A DNA stretch of 8,039 nucleotides, taken from assembly GCA_946479225.1 (NCBI GenBank), contig CAMLFI010000101.1, positions 1 to 8,039 of the forward strand, given 5' to 3'. A model generated the notes under the pieces. That model ran no database searches. It saw only the letters and a list, made by a program, of their open reading frames with translations, and had not been told where the DNA came from. This stretch comes from an uncultured Mucilaginibacter sp. (GTDB lineage Bacteria > Bacteroidota > Bacteroidia > Sphingobacteriales > Sphingobacteriaceae). A program made the translations under genes and the position numbers. Each line of letters begins with the position of its first letter. Positions within the stretch are counted from its first letter, which is position 1. Shown in pieces: positions 6,830-8,039 of this stretch.

Positions 6830-7654
6830 TTGGACGACATAAAAGCATATATTGAATCCGGAATACTTGAGTTGTATGCTTTGGGAGATGGAAACCCCGA
6901 AGAACGCGCACAGGTAGAACAAATGTGTGCTGCTCATCCGGCAGTAAAGGCAGAGTTGCGCGACATAGAAAACGCTCTGGAGAAATATGCGCATGTAAAT
7001 GCCATCCAACCCGCGGAGAGTAATCAAAGTAAGATCTTTAACAGTGTGCTTACCAACTTTGCCGACGATAGCACATTCCGCTCAAAGTATACTGACACTG
7101 AGGCGAAAATAGTTTCACTTCCTGAACGCAGTTCCGGCAATTTTTATAAGTACGCGTTTGCCGCCAGCGTTACCTTGCTAATCGGTAGTCTGGCCGTTAT
7201 TTATAGTATATATAACAAGCTGCAGCAAAGTCATCAACAGTTAATTGTAGCCAACTCGCAAAACACAAAGTTCAGCAAAACCATAAATTATATGGATGAA
7301 GAGCTTGATGTGTTTAGAGATACTACCTTTAAGTTACTTAAGCTAAAAGGCACAGCCAAAATGCCTTCCGCGCAAATGACGGTGGCCTGGAGCCCTGTTA
7401 AAAAGAAGGTAATGATAGACATGGCCGGCATGCAACTGCCCGGTAATGACCAGGCGCATCAGTATCAATTGTGGGCCATTGTAAACGGCAAGCCTGTTGA
7501 TTTGGGTTTATTTGATAAAACCGCGACAGATTCAGTTGATATGAAAAACATGAAGTCGGTTGAAAACGCTGTAGCTTTTGCCGTAACCCTTGAACCGCGC
7601 GGCGGTAGTGTTAACCCAACCATGAGCGAAATGGTGGTTATCGGTCAGTTCTGA
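6830..7654 (+). CDS. RskA-like membrane anti-sigma factor, TTG start
   Basis: This 274-residue protein probably holds the sigma factor encoded just upstream inactive at the membrane. The N-terminal cytosolic part (about 1-100) starts DDIKAYIESGILELYALGD, typical of RskA-type anti-sigma factors in this phylum. A single membrane segment follows (about 107-127, YAFAASVTLLIGSLAVIY), then a stretch likely to be helical (128-165). The C-terminal RskA domain lies outside the membrane (about 180-274), with YQLWAIVNGKPVDLGLF and FAVTLEPRGGSVNPTMSEMV as signatures. No canonical zinc anti-sigma motif (HxxxCxxC) is present. The TTG at 6830 is forced because an in-frame TAG lies immediately before it (6827-6829) and the next ATG (residue 32) would remove the conserved N-terminus. 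The signal sensed is unknown. Confidence 0.9.
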   Translation: MDDIKAYIESGILELYALGDGNPEERAQVEQMCAAHPAVKAELRDIENALEKYAHVNAIQPAESNQSKIFNSVLTNFADDSTFRSKYTDTEAKIVSLPERSSGNFYKYAFAASVTLLIGSLAVIYSIYNKLQQSHQQLIVANSQNTKFSKTINYMDEELDVFRDTTFKLLKLKGTAKMPSAQMTVAWSPVKKKVMIDMAGMQLPGNDQAHQYQLWAIVNGKPVDLGLFDKTATDSVDMKNMKSVENAVAFAVTLEPRGGSVNPTMSEMVVIGQF

Positions 7655-7785
7655 TCTGCGGTTTTTTAATTAAAAATTTCCTGATTTTATTTGTTTTCGA
7701 TGAAAAAATGTCGAAAAAACTCATTTTACTTGTCATTTAAGCGCTTCATATGTTTGTGTCAGGCTTAAAACATGTGCAAATTGTT

Positions 7786-7813
7786 AAAAATGATTGCTTT
7801 ATAGCATTTTTTT
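7786..7813 (+). terminator. Weak intrinsic terminator candidate after the anti-sigma gene
   Basis: AAAAATG (7786-7792) and CATTTTT (7805-7811) can pair and run into seven T residues (7807-7813). A competing inner stem, TGCT/AGCA, is also possible. The stem is AT-rich and weak, and it lies 130 bases after the anti-sigma stop. The stretch before it (7655-7785) is AT-rich, shows no gene and contains only a minor 7-bp inverted repeat (TTTTCGA 7694-7700 / TCGAAAA 7711-7717). Confidence 0.3.
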
Positions 7814-7832
7814 AAAAAAAGTTATCCTTTAC

Positions 7833-7864
7833 TGTAACGAAACGCATTTAAATACTGTCTTATA
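7833..7864 (+). promoter_or_regulatory. Candidate ECF-sigma promoter
   Basis: TGTAAC (7833-7838), a 17-bp gap and TGTCTTATA (7856-7864) resemble the usual ECF promoter layout: an AAC-containing -35 element and a GTC-containing -10 element about 16-17 bp apart. It points away from the sigma/anti-sigma pair towards the sequence at the right edge. That would fit a target gene of this sigma factor placed directly downstream. The match is by eye only, and no second copy is visible in the window. Confidence 0.4.
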
Positions 7865-7916
7865 GATATACCAGTTAAGAGTATTAGTTCTTTATAAGAT
7901 CAGTTAATATGTTTAG

Positions 7917-7952
7917 AAAAACGGATGTGTGATACTCGCAACCGTTTTTTTT
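7917..7952. terminator. Hairpin with T-run, possible terminator or attenuator
   Basis: AAAAACGG (7917-7924) pairs with CCGTTTTT (7942-7949). Inside a single A/A mismatch, TGT and GCA add three more pairs, one of them a G-T wobble. On the plus strand it runs into eight T residues (7945-7952), and on the minus strand into five. It could end plus-strand transcripts from the sigma operon, act as an attenuator of the ORF that overlaps it, or terminate a minus-strand gene ending at 7951. Confidence 0.5.
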
Positions 7953-8039
7953 ATGCCAACAATTTTGCCATTGTTACCGGCAACCTCGATGTTACCTGGC
8001 TAGGCAATACAACATTCGCTCGATTGGGTATGGCCAGTT
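7925..8039 (+). CDS. Possible start of an unidentified gene, cut by the window edge
   Basis: From the ATG at 7925 the frame is open to the end of the window (MCDTRNRFFYANNFAI, continuing to GMAS). More than half of its codons follow the purine-any-pyrimidine pattern typical of real coding sequence. It lies downstream of the ECF-like promoter candidate, with an upstream in-frame stop at 7895. Against it, the start codon sits inside the terminator-like hairpin. The rival reading is a minus-strand gene ending at 7951 with VTMAKLLA and a stop; its codon pattern is weaker, but the hairpin would follow its stop neatly. No family is recognised in either reading. Confidence 0.35.
   Translation, partial: MCDTRNRFFYANNFAIVTGNLDVTWLGNTTFARLGMAS

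Noticed and set aside
7951..8039. Minus-strand partial gene ending in VTMAKLLA
   Set aside because: It is kept only as an alternative: its codon pattern is weaker than that of the plus-strand frame, though the adjacent hairpin would suit it. The window is too short to decide.

Overview
The window looks like chromosomal DNA of a Bacteroidota bacterium, most likely a Sphingobacteriaceae member such as Mucilaginibacter or Pedobacter. This is inferred from several traits: start codons lack Shine-Dalgarno sequences, promoter-like motifs are of the TAnnTTTG type, GC content is moderate, and the gene families fit (LytS/LytTR pair, large secreted TlpA-like protein, ECF sigma with an RskA-like anti-sigma). 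No tRNA, rRNA, CRISPR array or intact insertion sequence was seen.

Left part (1-4421). A possible gene tail ends at 41. It is followed by a gene-free stretch carrying a cluster of GGAACA repeats. Three minus-strand genes then follow, in transcription order: a multi-pass LytS-type sensor kinase (4299-2797), a secreted thioredoxin-fold TlpA-like protein (2701-1184) and a LytTR response regulator (1039-347). A thiol-disulphide protein therefore sits between a kinase and its probable partner regulator. A perfect 23-bp inverted repeat, probably a dispersed palindromic element, lies between the TlpA-like gene and the regulator gene.

The most striking signal is regulatory. Upstream of both the kinase gene and the TlpA-like gene is a twin direct repeat, TGGGATGAA-N12-TGGGAT(G/A)(A/G)A, with a period of exactly 21 bp. 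In both cases it lies exactly 28 bp from a TACCTTG promoter element. This is the geometry expected of a LytTR-type operator. It suggests a self-contained circuit in which the regulator activates its own kinase gene and the TlpA-like gene. The regulator gene itself lacks such a site.

Right part (4422-8039). All clear genes are on the plus strand: a GluQRS-like glutamyl-tRNA synthetase paralogue, divergent from the kinase gene; lipoyl synthase lipA, with a promoter so close that the mRNA may be leaderless; and an ECF sigma factor followed by an RskA-like membrane anti-sigma factor. The last two genes both appear to start with TTG. The final ~385 bases are AT-rich and hold a weak terminator candidate, an ECF-like promoter candidate (TGTAAC-N17-TGTCTTA), a hairpin with a T-run, and probably the start of a further gene cut by the window edge.
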